Shown here: piece after piece, positions 24,283-33,153 of the stretch | Layout: each line of letters opens with the position of its first letter | Numbering within the stretch: position 1 is the stretch's first letter | NCBI RefSeq assembly: GCF_018499875.1 | Contig: NZ_JAHBAY010000003.1 | Coordinates: 372,001-436,000, forward strand | DNA length: 64,000 bases | Direction: 5' to 3' | DNA from: Kineosporia corallincola | GTDB lineage: Bacteria > Actinomycetota > Actinomycetes > Actinomycetales > Kineosporiaceae | Translations under genes and position numbers: made by a program | The notes under the pieces: model-generated | Told to the model about the DNA's origin: nothing | Databases searched by the model: none | Seen by the model: only the letters and a program-made list of their open reading frames with translations

Positions 24283-25452
24283 ATGTCGATTCTGCCCGGC
24301 ACCCGCGGGCTGAGCGCCCTGCGCTCCAGTAACCGGCGCCGGCTGCTCGACCTGCTGCGGGAGCACGGCGAGATCAGCCGCGCCGACCTGGCCCGGCTCA
24401 CCGACCTTTCCGCCACCACCGTGTCCAGCCTGATCTCCGAGCTGAGCGACGAGGGCGTGGTCAGCGAGGTCGGGCTGGACGAGCGGCGCAACGGACGCAC
24501 CGGGCGCCCAGGCCGGCTCGTGCAGCTGGTCGGTGGGCGCCGCCTGGTGGTCGGGCTCGACGTCGGCCGTGACGTGGTGCGCGCCGCCCTCTGCGACCTG
24601 TCCGGCGCGGTGGTCAGCGAGCAGACCCGCGGCATCGACATGGACGACGCCGAATCCCTCACCCAGGTCAGCGCATTCGTCAACGAGCTGATCGACCAGG
24701 CGGCCGGCGGCCGGGAACGCATCTCGCGGCTCGTGGTCGCGGTGCCGGGCGTGGTCGAGTCCGGCACCGGCTACGTCAGCTCGGTCTGGGTACCCAACTG
24801 GCTGCACGTCGCGCCGGGCCCGGTGCTGGCGGCGGCCACCGGTCTGGAGACCTTCGTCGAGAACGACGCCGACCTGTGCGCCCTGGGCGAGCGGAGTTTC
24901 GGTGCGGCCCTGGGCCTGAACGACGTGCTGCACGTCAAGGCGTCCTCCGGCATCGGGATCGGCCTGGTGCTGGCCGGGCGCCTGTACCGCGGAAGTCACG
25001 GCGGTGCGGGCGAACTCGGGCACGTTCAGGTCGCCGACTTCGGTGACCTGTGCCTGTGCGGCAACCGCGGCTGCCTGGAGACGCTGGCCTCGCTGGAGGC
25101 CGTGCTCAGCGCGCTGCGGGTGGTGCGCCCCGGCGTCCGGACCGCCGCCCATCTGGCCGACCTGGTCCGCGACGGCGACCGGGCGGCGATCCGCGTGGTC
25201 ACCGACGCCGGCGCGGTGATCGGCAAGCAGGTGGCGGCCCTGTGCAACGTCCTCGCCCCGCAGGCCGTGGTGGTGGGCGGCGAACTGGCCGGCGGGGGAA
25301 CCCATCTGGCCGACGCCGTGCGCGACGCGGTCGAGCGCTACACCAAACCCCGCACGGCAGCCCGGATCGCCGTGCTGCCCGCCGAACTCGGCACGCGCGC
25401 GGCCGTTCTCGGTGCGGTCACCACTGCCGTGGAGGCCGAGCTCACCGCCTGA
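24283..25452 (+). CDS. ROK-family transcriptional regulator
   Basis: The protein is 389 residues. The N-terminal winged helix-turn-helix (RRLLDLLREHGEISRADLAR; LSATTVSSLISELSDEGVVS) is followed by a ROK sugar-kinase-like domain with DVGRDVVRAALCDLSG, VVAVPGVVESGTG, ENDADLCALGE and the zinc motif CLCGNRGCLETL. Upstream TTGACG at 24247 is more likely promoter than start. It precedes an ABC importer and GH20 gene on the same strand. It probably represses that operon and releases on binding GlcNAc, chitobiose or a phosphorylated derivative (inference from context). Confidence 0.9.
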   Translation: MSILPGTRGLSALRSSNRRRLLDLLREHGEISRADLARLTDLSATTVSSLISELSDEGVVSEVGLDERRNGRTGRPGRLVQLVGGRRLVVGLDVGRDVVRAALCDLSGAVVSEQTRGIDMDDAESLTQVSAFVNELIDQAAGGRERISRLVVAVPGVVESGTGYVSSVWVPNWLHVAPGPVLAAATGLETFVENDADLCALGERSFGAALGLNDVLHVKASSGIGIGLVLAGRLYRGSHGGAGELGHVQVADFGDLCLCGNRGCLETLASLEAVLSALRVVRPGVRTAAHLADLVRDGDRAAIRVVTDAGAVIGKQVAALCNVLAPQAVVVGGELAGGGTHLADAVRDAVERYTKPRTAARIAVLPAELGTRAAVLGAVTTAVEAELTA

Positions 25453-25472
25453 CCGTCCGTCCCCCCGACCAG

Positions 25473-25498
25473 CGCCACCGCAACCAGACGCGGTGGCG
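25473..25498 (+). terminator. Hairpin between ROK gene and transport operon
   Basis: Perfect 9-base arms CGCCACCGC and GCGGTGGCG flank an 8-base loop in the 102-base gap. It probably terminates the regulator transcript or attenuates into the operon. Confidence 0.5.
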
Positions 25499-25554
25499 TG
25501 GAATCAGCACACCCTCGAACACCCATCATCCTGCCCATCTCTCAGGAGTCCCGC

Positions 25555-26886
25555 ATGAGTCCCCGTCGGTTCGGCACCACAGCACTCCTCGGTCTCAGCC
25601 TCACCCTGGCCCTCTCGGCCTGCGCCAGCAGCGGTTCCAGCTCCGACGACGCCGGCAGCGACGGCGGCGGCTCGGTCAAGACCGTCCCGGCGGCGAAGGG
25701 CGACGGCAAGACGCTCACCATCTGGACGATGAACGGCGACTACACCGACGAGACCATCGCCGCGATCAACGCGGAGTTCACGAAGCAGACCGGCGCCGAC
25801 GTGGACGTGCAGATCCAGGAGTGGGACGGCATCACCACCAAGATCAGCACGGCGCTGTCCACCGCGAACACCCCGGACGTGCTCGACCTCGGCAACACCC
25901 AGGTGGCCAGCTTCGCCGCGAACGGCGGCCTGGTGGACCTGACCGCCTACAAGGCCGACCTGGCCCAGGGCCGCACCTGGCTGGCCGGCCTGGAAGACCC
26001 CGCCACGGTGGACGGCAAGCTCTACGCCGCACCCGGTTTCGCCGGTGCCCGCGCCGTGATCTACAACAAGGAGATCTGGAAGGACGCCGGGGTCACCGAG
26101 GTTCCCACCACCTACGAGGAACTCACCGCCGACCTGGACAAGATCAAGGCGGCCAACACGGCCTCCGACTTCTCCGCCTTCTACATGCCCGGCCAGCAGT
26201 GGGCCGCGGGCATGCAGTGGGTGTGGGACGCCGGCGCGGAGATCGCGACCGACGCGAACGGCACCTGGACCGGCGGCCTGGAGAGCGCCGAGGCGCAGAA
26301 GGCCCTGAACGACTGGAAGACGTTCCAGAACACCTACTCCACCAAGGCGTCCCAGGCCGTCGACACCGACAACCCGGACTTCAACCAGGTGTTCGCCGAC
26401 GAGAAGACCTCGGCGTTCCTGAGCACCACCGGCAGCATCGCCAAGACCCTGGAGACCAACCCGGACCTGGACGCCGACAACATCGGCACCTTCCCGATGC
26501 CCGGCCTCTCCGGCAAGACCCAGCCGGCCATGCTCGGTGGCTCGGACTGGGGTATCGCGGCCAAGAGCGACGCCGTCGACCTGGCCCTGGTCTGGACGAA
26601 GATCGCGACCAGCCCGCAGATGCAGGACGACTACGTGGTGGGCAAGGACGGCTGGATCCCGAACAGCACCGAGGGCATCGAGGCCGCCCAGTCGGTGATC
26701 AACGACCAGCAGAAGGGCTTCTTCAACGCCGCCCTGAACTCCAAGGCCACCCCGGCCGCCGCGCAGTGGGCCACGGTCGAGGGCGACAAGAGCATCAACC
26801 AGTTCTTCTCGTCGATCGCGACCGGGTCGAAGACCCCCGAGGCCGCTGCCAAGGACTTCGACGCGCACCTGACCGACACGCTGTGA
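25555..26886 (+). CDS. ABC sugar transporter substrate-binding lipoprotein
   Basis: The 443-residue family 1 extracellular solute-binding protein has a lipoprotein signal with lipobox LSAC (Cys23), a Ser/Gly/Asp linker, then LTIWTMNGDYTDETIAAINA, TPDVLDLGNTQVASFAANGG and LYAAPGFAGARAVIYNKEIW typical of oligosaccharide binders. CAGGAG precedes the ATG at 25555. Its stop overlaps the first permease start (GTGA). With the GH20 enzyme downstream, chito-oligosaccharides or other beta-N-acetylhexosamine glycans are the likely ligands, like DasA or NgcE of Streptomyces (inference). Confidence 0.93.
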   Translation: MSPRRFGTTALLGLSLTLALSACASSGSSSDDAGSDGGGSVKTVPAAKGDGKTLTIWTMNGDYTDETIAAINAEFTKQTGADVDVQIQEWDGITTKISTALSTANTPDVLDLGNTQVASFAANGGLVDLTAYKADLAQGRTWLAGLEDPATVDGKLYAAPGFAGARAVIYNKEIWKDAGVTEVPTTYEELTADLDKIKAANTASDFSAFYMPGQQWAAGMQWVWDAGAEIATDANGTWTGGLESAEAQKALNDWKTFQNTYSTKASQAVDTDNPDFNQVFADEKTSAFLSTTGSIAKTLETNPDLDADNIGTFPMPGLSGKTQPAMLGGSDWGIAAKSDAVDLALVWTKIATSPQMQDDYVVGKDGWIPNSTEGIEAAQSVINDQQKGFFNAALNSKATPAAAQWATVEGDKSINQFFSSIATGSKTPEAAAKDFDAHLTDTL

Positions 26887-27839
26887 CCACCGAGACCCCG
26901 AGCAAGGCCACCAGCTCGACGGCCGCCCCCGCGCCCCGCGCGCGGGGGCGGCGCCCCGACCTCACCCCGCTGTGGCTGCTGACGCCGGCCGGTCTGGTGA
27001 TCGTGCTGGTCACCGTCCTGCCGATCATCTACCTGGTCTACACGTCGTTCACGGACTACAACCAGCGCACCCTGTTCACCGGTGAGTTCCGGTACACCGG
27101 CTTCGAGCAGTACACCACCCTGCTGGGCAGCAGCGCGTTCTGGAAGTCGTTGCTGCGCACCGTGTTGTTCACAGCGGCCATGGTGATCGGCAGCATGGTG
27201 ATCGGCATGGGCGTCTCGCACCTGCTGACCCGGCTGCGCGGGTTCTGGCGCTACACCACCACGGTGGTGCTGATCATGGCCTGGGCGATGCCGAACGTGG
27301 CGTCGTCACTGGTCTGGAACTGGCTCTTCCAGCCCGGGTACGGCGTGGTGAACTGGGGCCTGGACCAGATGCGGGTCTTCGGCGACACCTCCAGCCTGAA
27401 CTGGGCCGGCGACCCGGCCCACGCCTACACCGCGATCTGGCTGCTGATCGTGTGGCAGGCGGTGCCTTTCATCGCCCTGACGCTGAACGCCGCCGAGGAG
27501 CAGGTGCCCTCGGAGTACCTGGAGGCCGCCCGGCTCGACGGGGCCGGCGAGTTCACCGTGTACCGGGTGATCACCCTCAACTTCCTGAAGCCCACCCTGC
27601 TGCTGGTCACCATCCTGTCGGTGATCTGGGACTACAACGTGTTCAACCAGATCTGGCTGATCTCGCAGGGCGGTCCGGGCGACTCGACCTCGACGCTCGG
27701 CGTGTTCACCTACAAGACGGCGTTCGTCGGGTTCGAGATCGGCCAGGGCGCGGCGATCTCGGTGGTGACGACGCTGATGCTGCTGGGCCTGACCGCTTTC
27801 TACATCCGCAGCCTGCTGAAGTCGGGAGAGGACCTGTGA
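26883..27839 (+). CDS. ABC sugar transporter permease, first subunit
   Basis: This 318-residue MalF-type permease has an N-terminal cytoplasmic Arg-rich stretch and six membrane segments. The EAA loop EYLEAARLDGAGEFTVYRVI contacts the ATPase. The GTG at 26883 overlaps the binding-protein stop, and its own stop overlaps the second permease start (GTGA again), so the operon is translationally coupled throughout. Confidence 0.93.
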   Translation: MTTETPSKATSSTAAPAPRARGRRPDLTPLWLLTPAGLVIVLVTVLPIIYLVYTSFTDYNQRTLFTGEFRYTGFEQYTTLLGSSAFWKSLLRTVLFTAAMVIGSMVIGMGVSHLLTRLRGFWRYTTTVVLIMAWAMPNVASSLVWNWLFQPGYGVVNWGLDQMRVFGDTSSLNWAGDPAHAYTAIWLLIVWQAVPFIALTLNAAEEQVPSEYLEAARLDGAGEFTVYRVITLNFLKPTLLLVTILSVIWDYNVFNQIWLISQGGPGDSTSTLGVFTYKTAFVGFEIGQGAAISVVTTLMLLGLTAFYIRSLLKSGEDL

Positions 27840-28660
27840 GCCGCAGCCGCTGGAAGGCCAACACGCTGGCCGCGATCTTCTGCCTGGTCTGGATCTTCCC
27901 GGTGTACTGGATGATCAACAGCGCCTTCAAACCGCGCGCCGACCTGCTCACCACCACCCCGAAGTTCCTGCCCACGCACCCCACGCTGGACAACTTCGTG
28001 ACCGCGGTGACGCAGGAGAACTTCCTGACCAACCTGCGCAACAGCGTGATCGTGGTGGCCGCCACCGTCGTCCTGTCCATCGCCGTGGGCATTTTCGCCG
28101 CCGCCGCGCTGTCGCGGTTCCGGTTCGCCGGGCGACGGGCCATCCTCGTGGTCATCCTGGCGGTCCAGATGCTGCCCGGAACAGCCCTGCTCATCCCGAT
28201 GTTCGCGTTGTTCAACACGGCGAACCTGCTGGGCACCTACTACGGCCTGATCCTCGCCTACCTGGCCACCACGCTGCCGTTCTCGATCTGGGTGATGCGC
28301 GGCTTCTTCGTCGCGATCCCGGTGGAGATCGAGGAGGCCGCCCGGATCGACGGCGCCGGCACCTGGCGGATCCTGTTCAGCGTGCTCTTCCCACTGGTCG
28401 CCCCCGGGGTGATCGCCACCAGCATCTTCGCCTTCATCGCCGCCTGGAACGACTACCTGGTGGCCTACACGTTCATGCAGGACCAGAGTCACTACACGCT
28501 CCCGGTGTGGCTGGCGTCGTTCACGAACCCGACCAGCGGAACGGACTACGGCGGCCAGATGGCGGCGTCCGTGCTGTTCGCGCTGCCCGTCGTCGTCTTC
28601 TTCCTGATCATCCAGCGCAACCTCGTGTCCGGGATGTCCGCCGGCGCCGTGAAGGGCTGA
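27836..28660 (+). CDS. ABC sugar transporter permease, second subunit
   Basis: This 274-residue MalG-type permease has six membrane segments and the EAA loop EIEEAARIDGAGTWRILFSV. INSAFKPRADLLTTTPKFLP near the N-terminus is typical of the family. No ATPase gene follows; actinobacterial sugar importers of this class usually share one MsiK-like ATPase encoded elsewhere. Confidence 0.93.
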   Translation: MSRSRWKANTLAAIFCLVWIFPVYWMINSAFKPRADLLTTTPKFLPTHPTLDNFVTAVTQENFLTNLRNSVIVVAATVVLSIAVGIFAAAALSRFRFAGRRAILVVILAVQMLPGTALLIPMFALFNTANLLGTYYGLILAYLATTLPFSIWVMRGFFVAIPVEIEEAARIDGAGTWRILFSVLFPLVAPGVIATSIFAFIAAWNDYLVAYTFMQDQSHYTLPVWLASFTNPTSGTDYGGQMAASVLFALPVVVFFLIIQRNLVSGMSAGAVKG

Positions 28661-28663
28661 ACC

Positions 28664-30283
28664 ATGCTGATCCCCCGTCCGGTCGATCTCCGTTCCGGCG
28701 ACGGAGAACTCGTCCTCGACCGCGCCACCACGCTGTCCGCGGACGAGGAGCTCATCGCCGTCCTCACCTGGTTCCGGTCGGCGCTGTACCCGGCCACCGG
28801 GCTGCCCCTGCGTGAAACCGCGCGTGGCACGATCCATCTCGGAATCGACGGCGGCCTCGGGACGGAGGCCTTCCGGCTGGAGGTGGCGCCCACCGGCGCC
28901 ACCGTCACCGGTGGCGGCCCGGCCGGGGTGTTCTACGGCTGCCAGGCGCTGCTCCAGCTGCTGCCGCCCGCGGTGTTCCGGCGTGGGCTGGTCCCCGGGC
29001 AGCGGTGGGCCGTTCCGGCCGTTGTGGTGGACGACGAACCCCGCTTCGGCTGGCGTGGCGTGATGCTCGACGTCTCAAGGCATTTCATGCCCAAGCACGA
29101 CGTGCTCCGGTTCATCGACCTGATGGCGGTGCACCGGCTGAACACCCTGCACTGGCACCTGACCGACGACCAGGGCTGGCGGGTGGAGATCAAGCGCTAC
29201 CCGCGGCTGACCGAGGTCGGCTCCTGGCGGCACGGCACCCAGGTGGGCGCGGCCCGGGACGCCGGTGAGAACGGCCGTCCGCACGGCGGTTTCTACACCC
29301 AGGACGACATCCGCGAGATCGTGGCCTACGCCGCGGAGCGCTTCGTCACCGTCGTCCCCGAGATCGAGACCCCCGGGCACGTGCAGGCCGCGCTGAAGGC
29401 CTACCCCGAGCTCGGCGTGCTCCAGGAGCCGCTGGAGGTGTGGACCCGCTGGGGCATCAACCCGAACGTGCTCAACCTCGAGGAATCCACCGTCCAGTTC
29501 TTCCTCGGTGTGCTCGACGAGGTGCTCGAGCTCTTCCCCTCGCCGTTCATCGGGATCGGCGGTGACGAGTGCCCACGCGACCAGTGGCGCGCCGACCCCC
29601 GCACCCAGGAACGCATGCGGGAGCTGGGCATCACCCGGGAGGCCGACTGCCAGACCTGGTTCGTGCGGCGCCTCGACGACCACCTGACCGCAGCCGGCCG
29701 CCGGGCCTTCGGCTGGGACGAGATCCTGGAGGGCGACCTGGCACCCGGCGCCACCGTGGCGTCGTGGCGGGGCATGGCCGGGGCGGTCGCCGCGGCCCGG
29801 CGGGGGCACGACGTGATCGCCTGCCCCGACGACATGGTGTATCTCGACTACCGGCAGTCCGAGCTGCCCAACGAGCCGATCCCGGTGTCGATCCCGCTGA
29901 CCGTCGAGGACGTGTACCGGTTCGAGCCGGTGCCGGCCGAGCTGAGCGCGCAGGAGGCCCGGCACGTGCTCGGCGGCCAGGCGAACATCTGGACCGAGCA
30001 CGCCGACAACCCGCGCACCGTGGACTATCTCGTCTTCCCCCGGCTGTGCGCGGTGGCCGAGGCACTGTGGAGCCCGGCCGCGGCCCGCGACTTCGCCGAC
30101 TTCAGCGCCCGGCTGGAGCACCACCTGACCCGCCTGGACGCCCTCGGGGTGGAGTACCGGCACGCCGACGGCCCGCGCCCCTGGCAGGAGCGCCCGGGCG
30201 TGCCGGGCCGGCCCTCCACCCGCGAGCAGCGCGCCGCCCACATCGCCGAGCTGGTGGCGAACATCGCCGCCACGGACGCCTGA
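28664..30283 (+). CDS. GH20 beta-N-acetylhexosaminidase
   Basis: The 539-residue enzyme has an N-terminal GH20b-like domain (about 1-120) and a TIM barrel with WRGVMLDVSRHFMPKHDVLR, TLHWHLTDDQGWRVEIKRYP, EIETPGHVQAAL and the catalytic Asp-Glu pair in FIGIGGDECPRDQW. It cleaves terminal beta-GlcNAc/GalNAc by substrate-assisted catalysis. There is no signal peptide, so it acts in the cytoplasm on imported oligosaccharides, consistent with its place 3 bases after the permease stop. AAGGGC lies before the ATG. Confidence 0.95.
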   Translation: MLIPRPVDLRSGDGELVLDRATTLSADEELIAVLTWFRSALYPATGLPLRETARGTIHLGIDGGLGTEAFRLEVAPTGATVTGGGPAGVFYGCQALLQLLPPAVFRRGLVPGQRWAVPAVVVDDEPRFGWRGVMLDVSRHFMPKHDVLRFIDLMAVHRLNTLHWHLTDDQGWRVEIKRYPRLTEVGSWRHGTQVGAARDAGENGRPHGGFYTQDDIREIVAYAAERFVTVVPEIETPGHVQAALKAYPELGVLQEPLEVWTRWGINPNVLNLEESTVQFFLGVLDEVLELFPSPFIGIGGDECPRDQWRADPRTQERMRELGITREADCQTWFVRRLDDHLTAAGRRAFGWDEILEGDLAPGATVASWRGMAGAVAAARRGHDVIACPDDMVYLDYRQSELPNEPIPVSIPLTVEDVYRFEPVPAELSAQEARHVLGGQANIWTEHADNPRTVDYLVFPRLCAVAEALWSPAAARDFADFSARLEHHLTRLDALGVEYRHADGPRPWQERPGVPGRPSTREQRAAHIAELVANIAATDA

Positions 30284-30324
30284 TCCCGGCTCGCTCCGAG
30301 ATACCCCTCCCCCGAAGGAATCAC

Positions 30325-31575
30325 GTGTCTCACCTCCCCTCCCGCCGTCATCTGATGCTCGGTGGCGGCGCCGCCCTCGCGGCCGGCGCCCTGTACCCGG
30401 CCACCGCGTCGGCCGCCACGTCTACCACCACCTCGGCCACCACCTCTGCCGCCACCGACCCGTCCGTGCGGAAGGCCTACGCCTTCCTCGCGGACAAGTT
30501 CGACGAGTACGGCTCGGGCACCGCGCTGCGGGTGCCGCGCAGCTACACCGGCGGCTTCTTCGAGACGCCGACCTGGACGTTCGTGTCGTCGTTCGCCTAC
30601 GACGACGCCCTGGTGATCCTCGCCTGGCTGGCGAGCGGGACCACGGACGACGTGCGCCGGGCGACGATCCTCGGCGACACGCTGCTGTACGCCCAGGCGC
30701 ACGACCCGATCGGTGACGGCCGCACCCGCGCGTCGTACCAGCCCGACTCGTTCACCACGCTGACCGGCAGCCTGGACATCGGTTCCCCCGCGGCGTTCAC
30801 CGGCAACCAGGCCTGGGTCGGCATGGCCTTCGCCCAGCTGTACGCCCGCACCGGCCGCCGCCGGTTCCTGGAAGGCGCTCTGCTGGAGGCCGACTGGATC
30901 CAGGACAAGACCTACGACGCCGACCGGGCACCCTACGGCTACACCGGCGGCCGCACGGCCGACGACCAGCCGAACACGTTCAAGGCCACCGAGCACAACA
31001 TCGACGTGGGCGCGTTCTTCACCATGCTCGCCCGGCTGACCGGCAAGCAGGTGTGGCGGGCGCGGGCGCAGGTGGCGTTCTCGTTCGTGGCGGCCATGCA
31101 GGACCCGGCGAGCGGTCACACCTGGACCGGCACCGACCCGGACGGCGTCACCACCAACCGCACGCCGATCCCCGAGGACACCCAGACCTGGGCCTATCTC
31201 GCCACCCTGGACCGGCGGTACAGCCGGTCGGTCGACTGGGTGCTGAGCAACCTGAGCACCACGGACGCGGGTGTCTCCGGGGTCAGCTACAGCGACACGG
31301 ACGTCAGCAAGGTCTGGCTGGAGGGCACCGGGCACCTGGCCCTGACGCTGAAGGCCCGTGGCGCGCAGGGCGACGCGCGGCTGGCCGCCCGGCTGCTGGC
31401 GAACATCGAGCGGGCGCAGGCGACCACGCCGAACGGCGACGGGCGGGGCATCCCCTCGGCGTCGAGCGACGGTCTGGACACCGGTTTCGGCGATCTGTAC
31501 TACGCCAGTCTGCACACCGGGGCCACGGCCTGGTACCTGATGGCGGCGAAGGGCTGGAACCCGTTCCGGTTGTAG
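30325..31575 (+). CDS. Tat-exported protein, probable alpha-toroid glycoside-active enzyme
   Basis: The 416-residue protein starts at a GTG with GAAGGAA upstream. A twin-arginine-like signal (SRRHLMLGGGAALAAGA) is followed by a Thr-rich linker. The mature part has repeated aromatic helical motifs (NQAWVGMAFAQLYARTGRRR; EHNIDVGAFFTMLARLTGKQ; DTQTWAYLATLDRRYSRS; FGDLYYASLHTGATAWYLMA), consistent with an (alpha/alpha)-barrel as in several glycosidase and lyase families. The exact family is not recognised. As last gene of the GlcNAc-type operon it may process the extracellular glycan. Confidence 0.75.
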   Translation: MSHLPSRRHLMLGGGAALAAGALYPATASAATSTTTSATTSAATDPSVRKAYAFLADKFDEYGSGTALRVPRSYTGGFFETPTWTFVSSFAYDDALVILAWLASGTTDDVRRATILGDTLLYAQAHDPIGDGRTRASYQPDSFTTLTGSLDIGSPAAFTGNQAWVGMAFAQLYARTGRRRFLEGALLEADWIQDKTYDADRAPYGYTGGRTADDQPNTFKATEHNIDVGAFFTMLARLTGKQVWRARAQVAFSFVAAMQDPASGHTWTGTDPDGVTTNRTPIPEDTQTWAYLATLDRRYSRSVDWVLSNLSTTDAGVSGVSYSDTDVSKVWLEGTGHLALTLKARGAQGDARLAARLLANIERAQATTPNGDGRGIPSASSDGLDTGFGDLYYASLHTGATAWYLMAAKGWNPFRL

Positions 31576-31671
31576 CGGTGTGCCCTCTGCGGTGGCGGTC
31601 CGGCCCGATGTGCCTACGTTGGTCCCAGGAACACCAGGACGAGCACGGACGATCGGAACGGAGTGGTACGG

Positions 31672-31896
31672 ATGCCGAAGGGTGACGTGGAGACCTATCA
31701 CCAGGACGGCAACTGGCACAGCCGGATCGAGGGCCAGACAGCGCCTTTCGCCACCGGTGGCACGAAGGACGAGCAGGTCGGGCAGGGCCGTGACCGGGCC
31801 CGGGCCGACCGGGTCGAGCACATCGTGAAGGACCAGAACGGCCAGATCACCGAGAAGCACACGTACGGCGACGACCCTCGCGACATCCCGGGCTGA
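31672..31896 (+). CDS. DUF2188 domain protein
   Basis: This 74-residue small, hydrophilic protein (MPKGDVETYHQDGNWHSRIE; ATGGTKDEQVGQGRDRARAD; EHIVKDQNGQITEKHTYGDD) matches the short DUF2188 family found across bacteria. The repeated residues and the beta-alpha pattern are typical. The function is unknown. The ATG at 31672 has GGAG upstream; a GTG at 31663 is an alternative. It is followed directly by a perfect terminator, so it is monocistronic. Confidence 0.85.
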   Translation: MPKGDVETYHQDGNWHSRIEGQTAPFATGGTKDEQVGQGRDRARADRVEHIVKDQNGQITEKHTYGDDPRDIPG

Positions 31897-31907
31897 CGCC
31901 TACCGCT

Positions 31908-31952
31908 GATCGTGCGGTTCCACCCGGCCGGGTGGGACCGCACGATCATTTC
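31908..31952 (+). terminator. Strong intrinsic terminator
   Basis: A near-perfect 18-base stem (GATCGTGCGGTTCCACCC with GGGTGGGACCGCACGATC) is closed by a short GGCC loop and followed by ATTT. It starts 12 bases after the DUF2188 stop. Confidence 0.85.
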
Positions 31953-32029
31953 GGCTGCCCGAGGCCGGGATACGGCCTATCGGGGGACGCCGGGCTGCCG
32001 CGGCTCCCGGGCCCTGTCAGCATCGGACC

Positions 32030-33076
32030 ATGGGCACCATGACGGAGCCCACCTCCGCGCCCGAGGTGGCCCCCGAGACGGAACGACGCCGCGAACGGCA
32101 CTTCTGGGTGCGTGCCGCGGTGGTGGCGGCGCTCGGGGTGGTCATCCTCACCCTGCTCGGCTCGGCCCTGCTCAGCGTTTCGCACGCACCCACGCCGCAC
32201 CACGTGCCGCTGGGTTACGTCGGCGCGGAGACCACCCGCACGGCACTGGCCGAAGAGGCCGGTGAAGCCGTCCGTTTCGTGACCTACGACAGCCGGAACG
32301 CGGCGATCGGCGGCATCGACCGGATGGACACCTACGGTGCCGTGGTCGTCAGCGAGAGCGGCGTCGAGCTGCTGAAGTCCACCGCGGCGTCCCCCCAGGT
32401 GGCGTCCGCGCTGACGGCGCTGGTGACCGAGGCCGCGGCCGGGGCGTCGCTCACCCCCACCGTCACGGAGACCAGCGCCCTGCCCACCGGGGACTCGGCC
32501 GGCAGCAGCATCGCCGTGCTCCTCCAGGTGGTGGTGCTGGTCGGCACGATCGGCTCGGTGGGACTGGGCCGGCTGGTGCCGCGTTACCGGGCCAACTGGG
32601 CCCGTGGTGAGCTGCCGGTGCTGTTCCTGGTGCTCTACGCCCTGGTGGTCGGGCTCGGGATCGCCACCGTGTCGCACGCCTTCGGGGTGGGCAACCACGT
32701 GCACTTCTTCAAGCTCTCACTGTGCCTGGCGCTGATCAACCTGTCGGTGACCGCGTCGGTCAGCGCTCTGGTCTCGCTCGTCGGCAGCGCCGGGGCGGGC
32801 GTCGGGGGCATCCTGTACTTCCTGCTCGGTTCGCCGATCAGCGGCGCCGCGACCGCTCTGCCGTTGATGCCGGTGTTCTGGAAGGACTTCGGTCAGGCCC
32901 TGCCGCCCGGTGCCGGGGCCACGCTGCTGCGCCGGGTGCTCTACTTTCCCGAGGCCCCGCTGGCGACGGAACTGACCGTGCTCATTCTCTACGCGGGCAT
33001 CGGCGCGGTGGTGCTCGGCGTCGTCAATCTGCTGGCCGGGGCGGGCCATCGCAACAGCCTGGCCGACCTTCCCTGA
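32030..33076 (+). CDS. Multi-pass membrane protein, ABC-2/YhgE-like
   Basis: This 348-residue protein has one N-terminal membrane segment (VVVAALGVVILTLLGSALL-like region, about 30-52), an external domain of about 110 residues and five to six C-terminal segments with small Gly/Ala-rich loops (GSAGAGVGGILYFLLGSPIS). This arrangement is that of YhgE/Pip or ABC-2 type permease proteins. It may start at 32030 or 32039; no clear binding site precedes either. No ATPase partner is adjacent, and the substrate is unknown. Confidence 0.75.
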   Translation: MGTMTEPTSAPEVAPETERRRERHFWVRAAVVAALGVVILTLLGSALLSVSHAPTPHHVPLGYVGAETTRTALAEEAGEAVRFVTYDSRNAAIGGIDRMDTYGAVVVSESGVELLKSTAASPQVASALTALVTEAAAGASLTPTVTETSALPTGDSAGSSIAVLLQVVVLVGTIGSVGLGRLVPRYRANWARGELPVLFLVLYALVVGLGIATVSHAFGVGNHVHFFKLSLCLALINLSVTASVSALVSLVGSAGAGVGGILYFLLGSPISGAATALPLMPVFWKDFGQALPPGAGATLLRRVLYFPEAPLATELTVLILYAGIGAVVLGVVNLLAGAGHRNSLADLP

Positions 33077-33153
33077 CCACGGGCGGTGCTGTCGTGAGCG
33101 TATGCGTTCCGCCATACGCCACCGATATACCTTGTCCGGCAGTCTGGTTCGCC

